This document shows positions 49,396 to 60,125 of a DNA stretch of 64,000 nucleotides, in pieces (positions within the stretch are counted from its first letter, which is position 1; each line of letters starts with the position of its first letter). The translations under genes and the position numbers were made by a program. The notes under the pieces are model-generated. The model was not told where the DNA came from. It did not search any database and saw only the letters and a program-made list of their open reading frames with translations. The stretch comes from Eupeodes corollae (taxonomy: Eukaryota > Arthropoda > Insecta > Diptera > Syrphidae), in assembly GCF_945859685.1 (NCBI RefSeq), contig NC_079147.1:10333289-10397288 (forward strand), read 5' to 3'.

Positions 49396-49722
49396 ACGAG
49401 CCAGATCAATTATGAACCATAACTTCCTACAATTCGTACAAATAAAGGGTTTTTCAATTCGCTCGGGTAGATTTTGGCTCCCCGTGGTGGCAATTTTGTT
49501 TTGGTGACATCTGTCAAATATTTTGTTTTTATTTAGATGATTAAGATAAATTACCATGTTAAGTTACACACAGCACGTCTAAATAATAAAATATTATTAT
49601 CAAAATGTTCAAACGTTTCGCGGATTGCGTCCATTTTACGGTAGACGTGGTGGACAAATTTGTCGACTCTTCAATGTTTGGTGGCTAAATTTAAGACGAC
49701 CGGTTCAGCAAACAATCAGCCA

Positions 49723-51552
49723 CAAGGGTGGATCAAGAATTTTCATAAGGGGGGGGTTCAGACACTTATATAGATGAGTTTTTACTGACCGCTTAAAAAT
49801 GTTATAAAATTTAAATAACATAATGTGTACGAGTATACCTATTCAACTTCAACTTACCTTTACACAACTTTAGTTATCAAATTATTTTAGAACACTGTTG
49901 TCTGTTGTCCAGCAAGGTAGGGTCTAACTATTTAATTTGAATGACTTCCTATATATGAAAGCATTCCTAGATTCCAAAAGTTTTCTAAATATGCCATATT
50001 TCAGAGCTAAAACACAATAGCTTAGATGGTTTTTGCTGCACATCATTCAGAAATGTGAGAAATTCTTTTGAAACGTAGCTTTTTTGTCCAAAAATAAAAT
50101 ATACTTTCCTTGTATTCATTTCTATTTATGCTTATAGAACGCTAACAAATTCAAAAATCCAGAAAATGAGAGAGGATTTGATACGATCAAATGTCGGACT
50201 TTTTTTGATAAAGTTTTTTCGACATCAATTTTGGAAGTCTATTATTGCTATCTCTATCAGTCTGCTTACTCGTATTTTGATCTTAAAAATTACTCTTGAA
50301 GGAGTTCTTCAATTTAAGGAAATATTTGCATTTAAGTATATAATTCACCTAAAAATTGAATTAAAAAAAATTATGGTAAACAAATAAGTAGGGAAGAAAC
50401 GTTTGTGTTACACTCACAAATCACACGTTTCAGTACCTCTTTTCACTTCAAATCTCTAGACGTTCAAAGCTTTTATATCAATAGATATGAAACGTTTATA
50501 ATGTTAAATTAGCACTTAGTTTAAAAGAAGTATCACTTTTGCTGTTTTTGGGACATTTATATTATTGTTTAAATCTCAGTTCTAGTGGATACAAAGCAAA
50601 TTCACTTCAAAAGTAGATTTATTTAATTTTTTTTAAATCTTTTACGTTCTTTTGTATTCAACAGAAAATCAATTTTTAAAGAAATAAAATAGACGACTGG
50701 GTCGTTAGAACTTGTTATTTTTTTTTCCAAAAAGTCTTTTTAAAAATATATCTTGTCCTTTAACATTCAAAAATGTACCCACAAAATAAGTTTTTCTCAA
50801 AAATTTAAATGCCATTTGATTTTTCAAAAAATTTAGATTAGCTTATTTTTTTTTCGTAAATCATTTAAATTCTAAATTTTGTGTAAAAAATATTTTTGGT
50901 AAGTACAAGGAGCTTACAAATATATGTTCTGGAGAAAATTTTGCATTACCAAAATATATTTTTCTTGTAGAAAGAAGCCAAATTAAGATCACAAAATTTA
51001 GAGACAGTTTTAGAAACATACCATGTTTTAACCAAAAAATTTGTATGGGGACTCAATTATGTTTCGTATTAATAAATTGAAAAAACCTCTTAAGCTAATC
51101 GGCTGAAAACATTAATTTCAATAAACACAATGGTTTGGACTGTAAGAGCTAGGAAAGACAGACAGACGGACGGAATCGGGGTACCCACTTTTTTTCGACT
51201 TCTCTACGTCGTAATGTCATATTTGGTTAATAGCTCTACTTCGAAATTGTTTACTAATACAAAACTTGCAACAAAGTTCCTATATGTCGCAAGTAAAAAT
51301 CAATTCAATGTTCACTATTTATGTGTATCAAAAAAATGTAATAATAAAATTGAAGGCTAGTTGAAGGAATTTAAAGGCAACTAAACTTGATGATATCTTA
51401 TTCAAGGTTTCTTCTTAAGAACCTTAATATTTGCTCTTTTTCTTAGAAGTAATTTTTATGAAAATAATTTGAAGCATGACTTAAGTTTTTTAAAATTCTA
51501 AAATGAGTGAAAACATACATTTTAGTTGTTTTTGACAACAAACCGGTATTGA
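49723..51552. mobile_element. Insertion with exact 8-bp target duplication
   Basis: ATCAGCCA occurs at 49715-49722 and again at 51553-51560. Removing the insert plus one copy rejoins the interrupted transposase reading frame without a gap (NNQP then TPIRSKHARS). An 8-bp duplication is typical of hAT elements and also of P elements. The left terminus CAAGGGTGG resembles hAT ends (CAGNGNTGG). The right terminus CCGGTATTG matches only 5 of 9 in reverse. No hAT transposase domain is visible; a 73-codon ORF (50166-50387) is unrecognised. The segment 51130-51301 looks like the 3' end of a different repeat, so the insert may itself be composite. Confidence 0.65.
51130..51301 (+). repeat. Candidate retroelement 3' module ending in stem plus A-run
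   Basis: Contains a GACAGACAGACGGACGGAAT run, GGGGTACCCACTTTTTTTCG, and an end of the form ACTTGC-N18-GCAAGT-AAAAA (51266-51301). This mirrors, with different sequence, the hairpin-plus-A end at 56286-56314. The same layout at two sites suggests related 3' ends recognised by a LINE reverse transcriptase. This is an inference from layout. Confidence 0.4.
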
Positions 51553-51652
51553 TCAGCCAACGCCAATACGTTCAAAGCACGCCAGATCGACCGAGAACAT
51601 TGCCGCGGTTCGTGAAACTGTACAGCAAAGCCCGAACAGTCTATTCTTCGCC

Positions 51653-52276
51653 GTGCACAAGAACTCGGCCTTTCGCAGACTTCAACTTGGTGAATTTTGC
51701 GTCTGGACTTGGGCCTTCACCCCTACAAGATCCCAGGAGCTCAAAGTTATTGAACAAAGACAACGCCGTTTGTTCGCTGACTGGGCTTCAAGTCGTTTGG
51801 AAGAGAACCCTAATTTTGGCCGAAAAATCATCTTAATTAACGAGGCGCATTTTTGGATGAAAGACTGTTTTAACAAGCAAAATTGCAGCATATGGGACGA
51901 CACCAAACCACCCGAGGTTTACCAGGTAATAATGCATCCTCAAAAAGTAACCGTTTGGTGTGGATTTTGGGCCGCTGGCGTAATTGGTACTTTTGAAAAC
52001 GACGTTAGTGAGGCGGTCACCGGCAACAGCGAGAGCGAGAGCTACATAACGATAATTACTTATTTTTTTATAGCCCAAATTGAACCATGGGGGTTCCAGC
52101 AATACGGCGCTACGAGCCACTCGACAAACGCAACAATCGGCATTTTGCATGAACGATTTGAGAGTAAGATTATCTCTCGCAGGGTGGATGTAAGGTCAAG
52201 GTCATGCAATTTGAAGCCACTCGACTTTTCCTGTGCGGTTTCAAATTCCGCCGAATCTATGCGGAAGAGTCTTTAA
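51653..52276 (+). pseudogene. Transposase C-terminal part of the 49445 element
   Basis: A 207-codon frame. The Tc1/mariner-type core reads IEQRQRRLFADWASSRLEEN and PNFGRKIILINEAHFWMKDC. The first acidic site appears as 'INEAHFW' where the family normally has Asp before Glu-Ala ('SDEAHFW'), so the first catalytic Asp is lost. NKQNCSIWDD and HPQKVTVWCGFWAAGVIG follow. The second Asp lies in a damaged FQQYGATSHSTNAT (normally 'FQQDGATCHT'), so it is also changed. ISRRVDVRSRSCNLKPLDF holds the last acidic site. A deletion around MRKSL ends it. The listed Met is internal. Two catalytic residues substituted means no activity. Confidence 0.75.
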
Positions 52277-52453
52277 AAATTGTATTACTGGGATCCATGC
52301 CACCGAAAAAACCCGAGGCGGGCATTTGAATGATGTCATATTCCACTTTCAATAGCATACTTGCGCTTAAAAATAAAAAAATGTTTTGTTAATAACTCAC
52401 ATACGCCTTGTTTTATTTTATTTCAACATCTACCCTACCTTATTAAAACCTTT

Positions 52454-54289
52454 TACTATATGAAATTTCAACCACTTAAAGATAAAGAAAAGCTTAGTTA
52501 CTAACACAACTATTGTTGCAAAACATTTAAAATACGAATAAATAAAAATCTTAATCTAAGATTAAAATCTCCTCTTTTAGATTGTACATTTCATCTTTAA
52601 CCATACAAATATCGCTTGCTTCTGAGCTTCTTTGAATCGAACCCCAAAATATCGGAATTCATGTGAATTACAATTTCACCATAGTTTCATATCATCCACA
52701 AAGACATTTTATTAACTTGTTCCAAAATCTATTCTTCGATTGGAGATGCATCTACATTTTGGTACATTGTTCTCCAATGTTTCTATAAAAAGCCATTTTT
52801 GTACAAGACACGCTCTGTTAACCATGTAAAAGTTAAAAAACAAAATAAAAAAAATATGTTATGCTCATACAATAACTTAGCACAGAGCAACACCCAATGA
52901 CAACTTAATTGTTAAACATTTAAAATATTCAACACAATCGATGAAAAATAAGAATTAAGATCGAATAAGATCAGTATTTTTGTTGTTCATCAATAACACT
53001 CATACCAACATATATCCCAAAGCGGCAATTCCGGAAGTTATTGAAAAATCCAAAGGAGGCGGCAACGTTGATTCTTTTGTCAAAACATTTATGAGACCAC
53101 CAACCTATAAGAGGCTACTATTAACATAGATTTATGTGACATTCATTCAAGTGACCCACAGTCGGTATTCGGTGATCTCCTTCAGCTTATAATGTAACCG
53201 TTAAAATGTTAAACAAAAATGTAAAACTGCCCAAGAACCACAAAGCCATAAAATAAACAACAATACAACACAATAAAAGTCTTCTATGAATATAAAGGGA
53301 CAATAATCATTGCCGGACTATGGGACTTCAGTGGACCAAGCCTTCTCCCAAAAATTTGTTCGTTCGGATGGGAAGCTGGGACTGTAAACACAGTATGAGC
53401 TGGTCGCGTTCTTAAGGACAGTCGCTATGGGGGGTGCAGGTACAACTTTTTGTCAGATTCAAGACGTTTGATTTTGCCATTGTCCATGTCTATTGTCAGG
53501 TGTAATGTGTTTGATTTGATTTCATGTAAAATGAAACAACAAAAATCCATAAGAATATGAAAACTGACATTTGGATCAGTTTCCCACAGATGAATACTGA
53601 GAGTAAATGTCACCCCCGTGACAGCGAGATGACGTAATTCAAGTAAATGAGTGGGCGGATGCAAAGTGGCCGTCATTCAGCTACTTCTTGTCGGTCATCT
53701 CGTCGTCGCGTCCGTCTCATTGCGTCTCGTCAGATGGTTGTTTAATGAAATCTTATGGTGAGTAAATTAATTTGTACGTAGGCCGGTCAGACTGACAGCT
53801 TTGGGAATCAAGTGCAAGATCGAGTCCAAATGAACTCAAGTCAATTGCTGTAATTAAATTGTTTTGCCTTGAGGTTTTTCTTTTTCAATATATATTATTT
53901 TTTTGTGTGCTCTTAAGACGGGTTGGTTAATGATTTGCCTGGGAAAACATCAGAATATAATGTTGATGTAGTCTTAAGTATAGTGCAGTGATGGCAAGTG
54001 GCGGTATACGCGTATACCTACAGAATGGTACATACTCGTACGTACTCATTCTCTGCAGAAAAGTTAAAGAGTGATTCAAAGAAGATGTGTACGAAGATGC
54101 TATTGCTGCTTTTAAGTGTTAGTTATGTTTGAAAAAACAAAAAAGAATCCATCAGTAGTGAACTTCAACATCCTCATTTGTTTTGCATAATTAAAGGCTT
54201 GGTGCTGATATATTGGAGTATGATTAGTGGTGGATTATCTTAGGCTCAATTTAAAGTTGATAAAATATATGTATTAATAAATTTGTACA
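52454..54289. other. No recognised gene
   Basis: 52454-53300 is AT-rich. 53300-53850 is CG-richer with an unrecognised minus-strand ORF (53425-53676, 83 codons) and CGTCGTCGCGTC-type triplets. A perfect 16-bp palindrome GGTATACGCGTATACC lies at 54003-54018. No TE ends or domains are seen. Confidence 0.4.
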
Positions 54290-55170
54290 GATCTTGATGT
54301 TTGGCATCGCTGTTGGAAAAAGACTTACCTTACTTACTTACAAAGCTTCAAAAATCATGCTAATGTCTTACATAATATTTCTGCAAGAGGACGATACGAG
54401 TCTTAGAAACAGGTGTTCCACAAGGCTGATGTTCGCTCTTTTTATCAATGATATTGAAGATAAATTACCGGGAGGCGTCAACTATGGCGATTTTAAGTAT
54501 AAAAATTGCTTGGTTTTACTATCACTCATAATTTAAACATCAAAAATCATATTAAAATTTATATTTATATTTTAGAAATTGGCATGCTCTTGCTACAGCA
54601 CATAATTAAGTAACGAATCTAAATGCAAACAACAAAGAAAAATAGAGAAATACCTTTTACAACTACTCCATTTCGATGGCGGAAATGTACCAAACTAATC
54701 TCGAAAGGGCTGGCTAGGGACTCACTTTCTAAAGCAACCTATAGCAGTCTTAACTTGACTTTGGGTGATAATCATTATTTCTGTGAAGACCTTTCTGCTT
54801 CTGATATAAGTTTAATATTAAAAATACGGACTGAAACTCTTGACCTCAACTACAGACCACATAGAACTGACATAGATGCAATTTGTTCACTCTGCAACTT
54901 AAACCAAATCGAAGATGTTTACCATTTCTTAGCAACTTGTTCTATTTAACAAGAAATATGTAGACTTCATTTTGATAAAATCTTCTTTTCGTCGGGAGAG
55001 TGTTCAAGTTGTTTTGAACTGGTAGTATTGTTGATAATTGCTGGAACGCTATGTCTTAAATGCAAATAATTACATACATTCTTATTTGAGTCTGTTTTGA
55101 AGTATCTACTTAAATAAAAAAAAGAAAAAAAAGCGGCTGGGATGCGAACCACACTGATAACTTCCTATCC
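54290..55170 (+). mobile_element. LINE remnant (plus strand) with RT and zinc-knuckle tail
   Basis: Near 54405-54490 the sequence encodes ETGVPQG, a stop or frameshift, then FALFINDIEDKLPGGVN, the RT palm block ahead of the catalytic box. The YADD box itself is gone (an apparent deletion at ~54500-54620). From 54623 a 108-codon frame reads FRWRKCTKLISKGLARDSLS and DISLILKIRTETLDLNYRPH. It ends in CSLCNLNQIEDVYHFLATC, a C-x2-C-x9-H-x4-C knuckle typical of LINE C-termini. Remains of the tail continue to ~55170. The tandem-repeat array that follows may be this LINE's 3' UTR. Confidence 0.65.
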
Positions 55171-55204
55171 CCACTCGTATCAATTTTTACCAAATTTGCG
55201 TACT

Positions 55205-56060
55205 ATTTTTTGTAGATTTTATTTTTATATGAAAAAACTTACTGTTGGATTTTCATAAGAAAATTACTAAATATCGAAAACAATATTATCTGTGAAATCA
55301 AATAAGTTTGAAGAAAATATTTTTATTTTTTGAAAAGTTCAATAAGTGGAAAATAAATTTTCACCAAGTTATGTACTGGTGTTTTTAGGTTTTTATTTTT
55401 TATAAAAAAACTGTCAATTCAATTTTTCTCAAAATGTTATCAAATTTTGAAAACAATATTAGTTATAAGATAAATTTAGTTTGAAGCCAATGTCTCAATT
55501 TTTTGAAAAGATATTCACGTCAACTTTTCTAAATTTTGTTTTAGGTTTTTATTTTTTGTAAAAAAACTGTCGATTCTATTTTTCTGAAAATTTTTCCTGA
55601 TATTGAAAAAAATATTTCCTTTAAGTAAAAAGAAGTTAGAAGTTATTATCACAAATTTTTGAAAAGAAATTTGAGTCGAAAATCAATTTTTAACAACTTT
55701 TGTCATATTTTTTTCGGTTTTTAATTTTTTGTAAAATTTTACTGAATGTTGACAACAACATAATTTATTTTAAAACCAACATCTCAAAGTTTTCAAAAGA
55801 TATTTTTTTTGTATACATTTTTGTTTTAGGTTTTTATTATTTGTAAGAAAACTGTCAATTCGGTTTTTCTTAAAATGTTTCCTAATGTTGAAAACAATAT
55901 TTCTTATAATTTTAAAGTAGTAAGAAGTTATTATCTCAAATGTTTGAAAAGATATTTGAGTCAAAAATCAGTTTTTAACAACTTTTGTAAAAAAAAAATT
56001 ATTTGGGTTAACCAAAATGTTCACCTTTTTTTAAACTGCTATGGTAAAAAAAACACAAAC
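55205..56060 (+). repeat. Tandem array of ~110-180 bp AT-rich units
   Basis: At least five diverged units, starting near 55208, 55387, 55542, 55715 and 55828. Each opens with (T)AGGTTTTTATTTTTTGTAA or a variant. The shared order is AAAAAACTGTCAATTC, TTTTTCTCAAAATGTT, GAAAACAATATT, TTTGAAG-CAATGTCTCAA, TTTTTGAAAAGATATT and AACAACTTTTGT. Spacing between starts is 179, 155, 173 and 113 bases, so one unit is shortened. A partial sixth unit (TTTGAAGTCGATATCTC) appears near 56120. The array is non-coding. Its position between the LINE C-terminus and a conserved 3' end suggests an internally repeated 3' UTR. Confidence 0.8.
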
Positions 56061-56154
56061 GCAATTTTCTTCAGAGCCCTTTCTGAATCTTTCTGCCTTA
56101 TTATATGTAAATAAAATTTATTTGAAGTCGATATCTCTTCTGGTTCTTGAGTTT

Positions 56155-56314
56155 TGGACGACGAAAAAAATGTCGCGAACGTACGGACGTACTCTGTCAC
56201 ACGCACGCACAGGCATCCTTCTAAACATCTTTTATTTCGACTCTAGGGACCTTGAAACGTCGAGAAATGACAAAATGGACCCATTACAATAACTTCCTAT
56301 GGAAAGTTAAAAAG
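56155..56314 (+). repeat. Conserved 3' module ending in AACTTCC hairpin and A-run
   Basis: After the tandem units comes a CG-richer stretch (CGCGAACGTACGGACGTACT, near 56174). Then ATCTTTTATTTCGACTCTAG, GGACCTTGAAACGTCGAGAA, and finally ACAATAACTTCCTATGGAAA followed by GTTAAAAAG. The last part folds as AACTTCC/GGAAAGTT (one mismatch or bulge), whereas the copy at 11416 has a perfect stem. A terminal stem followed by A-rich sequence is a plausible recognition site for LINE RT priming. Confidence 0.65.
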
Positions 56315-58018
56315 TTTTGTTATAGCTAAACTAAAAGCCCTAATATTCCATAACTTGAACCTCTTAGAGTTCGCCTTTTTCCGTTTTAACTTAACTAAAG
56401 TCCATATTCTCCGAAACCTTTTCACTTCTTCGCCATCTTCGGTTTTTTAGTTAAAAAAAAACTTAAATATTTTTAACAATCATTTAAAGTACCTAGTTGT
56501 TAATTGTTTTCTTTTTTCATTGTAACACACATTTATTTTTAACTATTCTTTTTCTTCTTTAAATTACTTTGCCACTCTAACAAAACAACTTTTAACATTT
56601 TTTTTTAAATATTATTTATATATGTTCTTTATTTTATATTCCATATTTGTATACTCTTTTTTTGCAATGTAAATGTCTTGATAATATTCGGTAGACGGCT
56701 CAAATGCCATGCTTGTAAGTAATAAAGAAATCGAATACATGTAACTCATTCTTTTCTGATAAAAACCTATTTTGTAATAAAAACGTAATAAACAGTATTC
56801 TTAAAAAAGGTACCAATTATTATTGAAACTGAACCTTATAAGTTTCCATTTTTAATGAAATAATTAAGTGTTTGTATTATCTAGCCTTCAACCGAAGGAT
56901 TTGAAAAAATATCAATTTTTGGAAAAATGGTTGACGTTAAAAAATTGAGATATCCTTGATATACAAAAGTATTTATGAAAAGAAATTCAATAACTTAGAT
57001 ATCGTGATCAACCATTTTGAGAAAAAAACGTTTAAGTTTGTTTGAAAAGCGTTTTTTTGGATTGATATATTGGATTGATGTTATATTATATTTCCGAATT
57101 CGAGGAAATTGAGTATAATAATTATTATAATTTATAAAGAAAATTAAGAACTTGTGGATCAAATTATTGGATAAGTTAAAAAAATTCCAAAAATTACTGC
57201 AAAATTTAAAGATTCATTAGATAGTAAAATGTTGATGTTCGTGAATTAAGATTCGCATTTTCGACTTCAGCATCTTAATTCTTGTCTGGAATAGGCCCTG
57301 AGTGTTGTCCACTAATATACGACTCTTAAGATTTTCGCGCTTGGTGCTTCATTGTCAATATTCAGCACCAACGTAGTTAATAAGTTCTAAATATTTTACA
57401 ACGTTGTTTCAGCGTAAGACAGTTTTATTTCATTCCAAAAGGACAAGAAACTGTCTCTATGTCAGAAGCCGTCAATGTAGAAATAACATATGATATAAAA
57501 GAGAAACAGCTGACATCCTGTATATGTTTCCGAACATTAGAGCTTTGACAAAGCATATTATTCGGTTAAACCTAGTCATATTCAAAATAATATTTCTCCT
57601 CTATTATTAAATGCACCGCACTCCAGTTGACTTTTTCATTTCATTTTCCATGAAAACTCATGCAATATTTTAAAAAGCAAATATAATTGAATGATTTGAG
57701 AACAATTTAAATTATTAAACTTTTATTTTATCAAGTGGTTTTGAAAGTTTGCTGTTTCATAGCAAATTACAAGAGAATTTTAATAACATTTTTGAGCGAG
57801 ATTAAAATTTAAAACTTCAATTTGATAATTCGGATGCAAAATAATATTTTTAATAAAATTATGTATAAAGCTAAGATGAATAAAAATCAATGCCATCACC
57901 CAGTATTTCAGTGGCCAAGCCAAAATCTTCAGGTAGCTATAAACTACTAACCACAAGGATGAGGACATAACTTTTAGAATAGCCTAACACTTTTTATAGC
58001 TGTTGAAAGTTTTGTATA
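56315..58018. other. AT-rich DNA, no gene seen
   Basis: Very AT-rich. The only structure noticed is GAATTAAGAT at ~57244 facing ATCTTAATTC at ~57271, a 10-bp inverted repeat. The minus-strand ORF at 57780-57968 (62 codons) is hydrophobic and unrecognised; chance is likely. Confidence 0.5.
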
Positions 58019-59435
58019 TAGTCACTCTTGCATTTAACAGTAGCCTGAACAAAAAAAACAGCCTTTTCTTTCTCCTTTTGGTATCTTGGCACACACACTT
58101 GTCAACCACTAGAATGAGGCCACAAATCTTGGAAACATTTACTATCTTTGAATAGATACGTATTTCCCGATTACAAATTCATAAAATTAAAGGGCAAATT
58201 ATAAACTAGTGTTGGAATTTCCCAAGATCAAATAATGATCTACTTAAGAAAAGTATAAAAAAACAGTTCACTTAAATGAGGTGAATGTTTCTGTGAAGGA
58301 GTTCACAAATGCGATCTTTTAAAAACGAAAATAAATGCCTTCAAGGATTTAGGACTCTTAGGACGAAGGATTAAGGAAGAAGACTTGAAAGAAGCAAGAA
58401 CCAAAAACAGCAACACCATGAGAAAAGCGGGTAATTCTAAGGCTTGTCCTAATTCCACTCTACTCAGCGACTATAAGAAGGACCAAAAGATGAGAAAAAC
58501 GGGTTATAGGATAATACAAAAAACAAAGTGATATTATCCAAAGAAGAAACCTACAAAATAAACCTGTTTTAAGGCAACTACACAAAGACTAATAGGTGAA
58601 TTTTGGAAGAAAACATGTAGTTTGGAGCAATGAATGGAAACGCGTTGTCTTTTTGGATGAAAAAAAATTCAACCTTTGCGGTCCCGTTGGTAGAAACTTT
58701 TATTTCCATGAACTGAGAAAGGATGAGCTTATTTTGACAAGACATCATAAACATTAGTTGTAATAATGCAGTGAGCTATAAACTGCTTTGTCTCCGCAAC
58801 AGTTATCGGGCACAACTATTAATGTTTGCTGGAACGGTCAATTGGGCCCCTGTATTGGGTTTTTCAACAAGACAATGCTCCCACTTGCACTTCTACTGTT
58901 GTTAGAATTTGGTTCAATCAGAAAACGTAAAACTTTTGCTGTGGTCATCATATTCACTGGACTATGACATAATTGAAAAGCTTTGAACATACCTATCTCG
59001 TTGAGTTTAAGAAGGTGGCGGATAATTTGAAGACAAGGTCACCTTAATTGAAAAAAAAAAATTATTTTCCACCGGCAGGCATACTCATTATTAAATTAAA
59101 AAATCTATTATAATTAAATGCGGTAAAAGTATAAAATGTAAAAATTTCATAATTTTTTTAAAATACGGAATGTGGCTTCATCCTAGTGGCGCACTTTTCT
59201 ATACCCTTGTTAAGTAGTTTATTTTTTAATTTTGGGGAGTTGCCAACTCCCTTTCCAATTTACCCTTTGATTTTATAAAGTTGCAAAGGAAGAAAACTTA
59301 TATATTCACAGGTATTTAACGTTTGAGCTTCCAAGATTTGTGGCCTCATCCTAGTATGTGTGCAAAGAGACCAAAAGAACAAAGAACCAACCTTGGTTTT
59401 GTTGTTCAGGCTACAGTCAAATGCAGGAGTGACGA
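58019..59435 (+). mobile_element. Tc1-like transposon with ~270-bp TIRs
   Basis: Both ends are present. The left end TAGTCACTCTTGCATTTAAC (58019) and the reversed right end TCGTCACTCCTGCATTTGAC (59435) are flanked by TA (58017-58018; 59436-59437). Inverted similarity continues inward through CAGTAGCCTGAACAA, ACTAGAATGAGGCCACAAAT (58107; right arm 59332-59356) and AAATTAAAGGGCAAATT, to about 58290 and 59165. The GGCCACAAAT-type motif recurs inside the right arm (59170-59187), giving the IR/DR layout of Tc1-like elements such as Minos, S and Bari. The transposase is badly decayed: KHVVWSNEWKRVVFLDEKKF (~58614-58670) with a first Asp, FQQDNAPTCTSTVVRIWFNQ with the second Asp (~58860-58920), then LWSSYSLDYDIIEKL. 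Confidence 0.85.
58600..59000 (+). pseudogene. Tc1-like transposase remnant
   Basis: The order matches a Tc1-type DDE core. The first acidic block is VVFLDEKKFNLCGPVGRNFY, with HELRKDE after it. The 'VMVWG' strand is damaged (VMQ-AINCFVSATVIG). The second Asp is in FQQDNAPT; where the family normally has His two residues later, Cys-Thr follows. In another frame LLLWSSYSLDYDIIEKL takes the place of 'LPWPSYSPDLNPIENLW', with Glu of the last acidic site kept. At least four stops and two frameshifts. The N-terminal helix-turn-helix is not recognisable. Confidence 0.7.
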
Positions 59436-59897
59436 TACATTTTTACTTTGGATTTTAAACTAAATATTATACTTAATTTCATTCAATCTACTCATTACTT
59501 TTTTAGCGAATGGATGAGGAGTTTCAGCAATTAAAAAAAAAGAAACAGAAATACTTGAATTATTTATTTAACAAATATAAAACTCGCTGTGTGACGTAAA
59601 GCTATTTCCGGAACCTAAAAACTATATCACCAACATTTGCTAGAATCTTTTTAATGCAGGAGAAATCATCTTCGATTTCTTCAATACTATAATAAATGTA
59701 TTATCACTAGATTATTGTTTAGCATAATTGTAAATGATATGTTCAATGTACATTGTACAATCGAATGTTCTTTAAACTTATTAAAAATATATATTCATAC
59801 ATTTTTGATGATTTCAGTTTGAACTTTCGTCCTCTCAACACTTTGAATCATGTATCGGCACATACTTCAATTGAAAGAAATATATATTTCTATTAAT
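59436..59897. other. AT-rich spacer
   Basis: AT-rich sequence between the Tc1-like element and a SINE; nothing recognised. Confidence 0.6.
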
Positions 59898-60125
59898 AAC
59901 AGCTCGTAGAGAGCCAAGACCTAGGGACTTACAAGTTACAACTTTCAACCACTCCTGTGCGCCAATAATGTCAGGAATAGAGGCCCTTAATTTAGAAAGC
60001 TCCTTTAATGGCAAAAATTACTCTAAGAAGATTTATCAATTCTTTGCAAGAGACACGTGGACAAACTTTAGTTGGTTCAGGCAGGGATTCATTGCCCAAG
60101 ACCTCGCATTCCACTCCACGTGTAC
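59898..60125 (-). mobile_element. tRNA-derived SINE (copy 4)
   Basis: The plus strand shows AACAGCTCGTAGAGAGCCAA, CAACCACTCCTGTGCGC, AATGTCAGGAATAGAGGCCC, ATTACTCTAAGAAGATTTAT, then GGTTCAGGCAGGGATTCATT. In reverse this is head, then body, then 3' end of the SINE at 2191-2470. Box B is disturbed by a small insertion, and box A cannot be placed. The copy carries the middle stretch (TTGCAAAGAATTGATAAATC in reverse) that links head and body. Confidence 0.65.

Larger units (their letters stand above)
49445..52453 (+). mobile_element. Tc1/mariner-superfamily element split by a 1.83 kb insertion
   Basis: The left end AAAGGGTTTTTCAATTCGCT continues CGGGTAGATTTTGG and follows TA at 49443-49444. The right end read in reverse, AAAAGGTTTTAATAAGGTAG plus GGTAGATGTTG, is bounded by TA at 52454-52455, so the termini are matched TIRs of about 30 bp. 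The transposase N-terminus (GLRPFYGRRGG, then STLQCLVAKFKTTGSANNQP, ~49634-49722) is separated from the rest (from 51561) by an insertion flanked by ATCAGCCA on both sides. The C-terminal part keeps the DNA-binding linker and most of the catalytic core. Without the insert the element is about 1.17 kb. It is a relative of copies A and B, with different ends. Confidence 0.8.

Noticed and set aside
51833..52150. 105-codon minus-strand ORF
   Set aside because: Antisense shadow of the Tc1/mariner-type transposase frame at 51653-52276.
57240..57285. GAATTAAGAT...ATCTTAATTC inverted repeat as an element end
   Set aside because: Ten AT-rich bases in AT-rich DNA can pair by chance; no partner copy or flanking duplication is seen.
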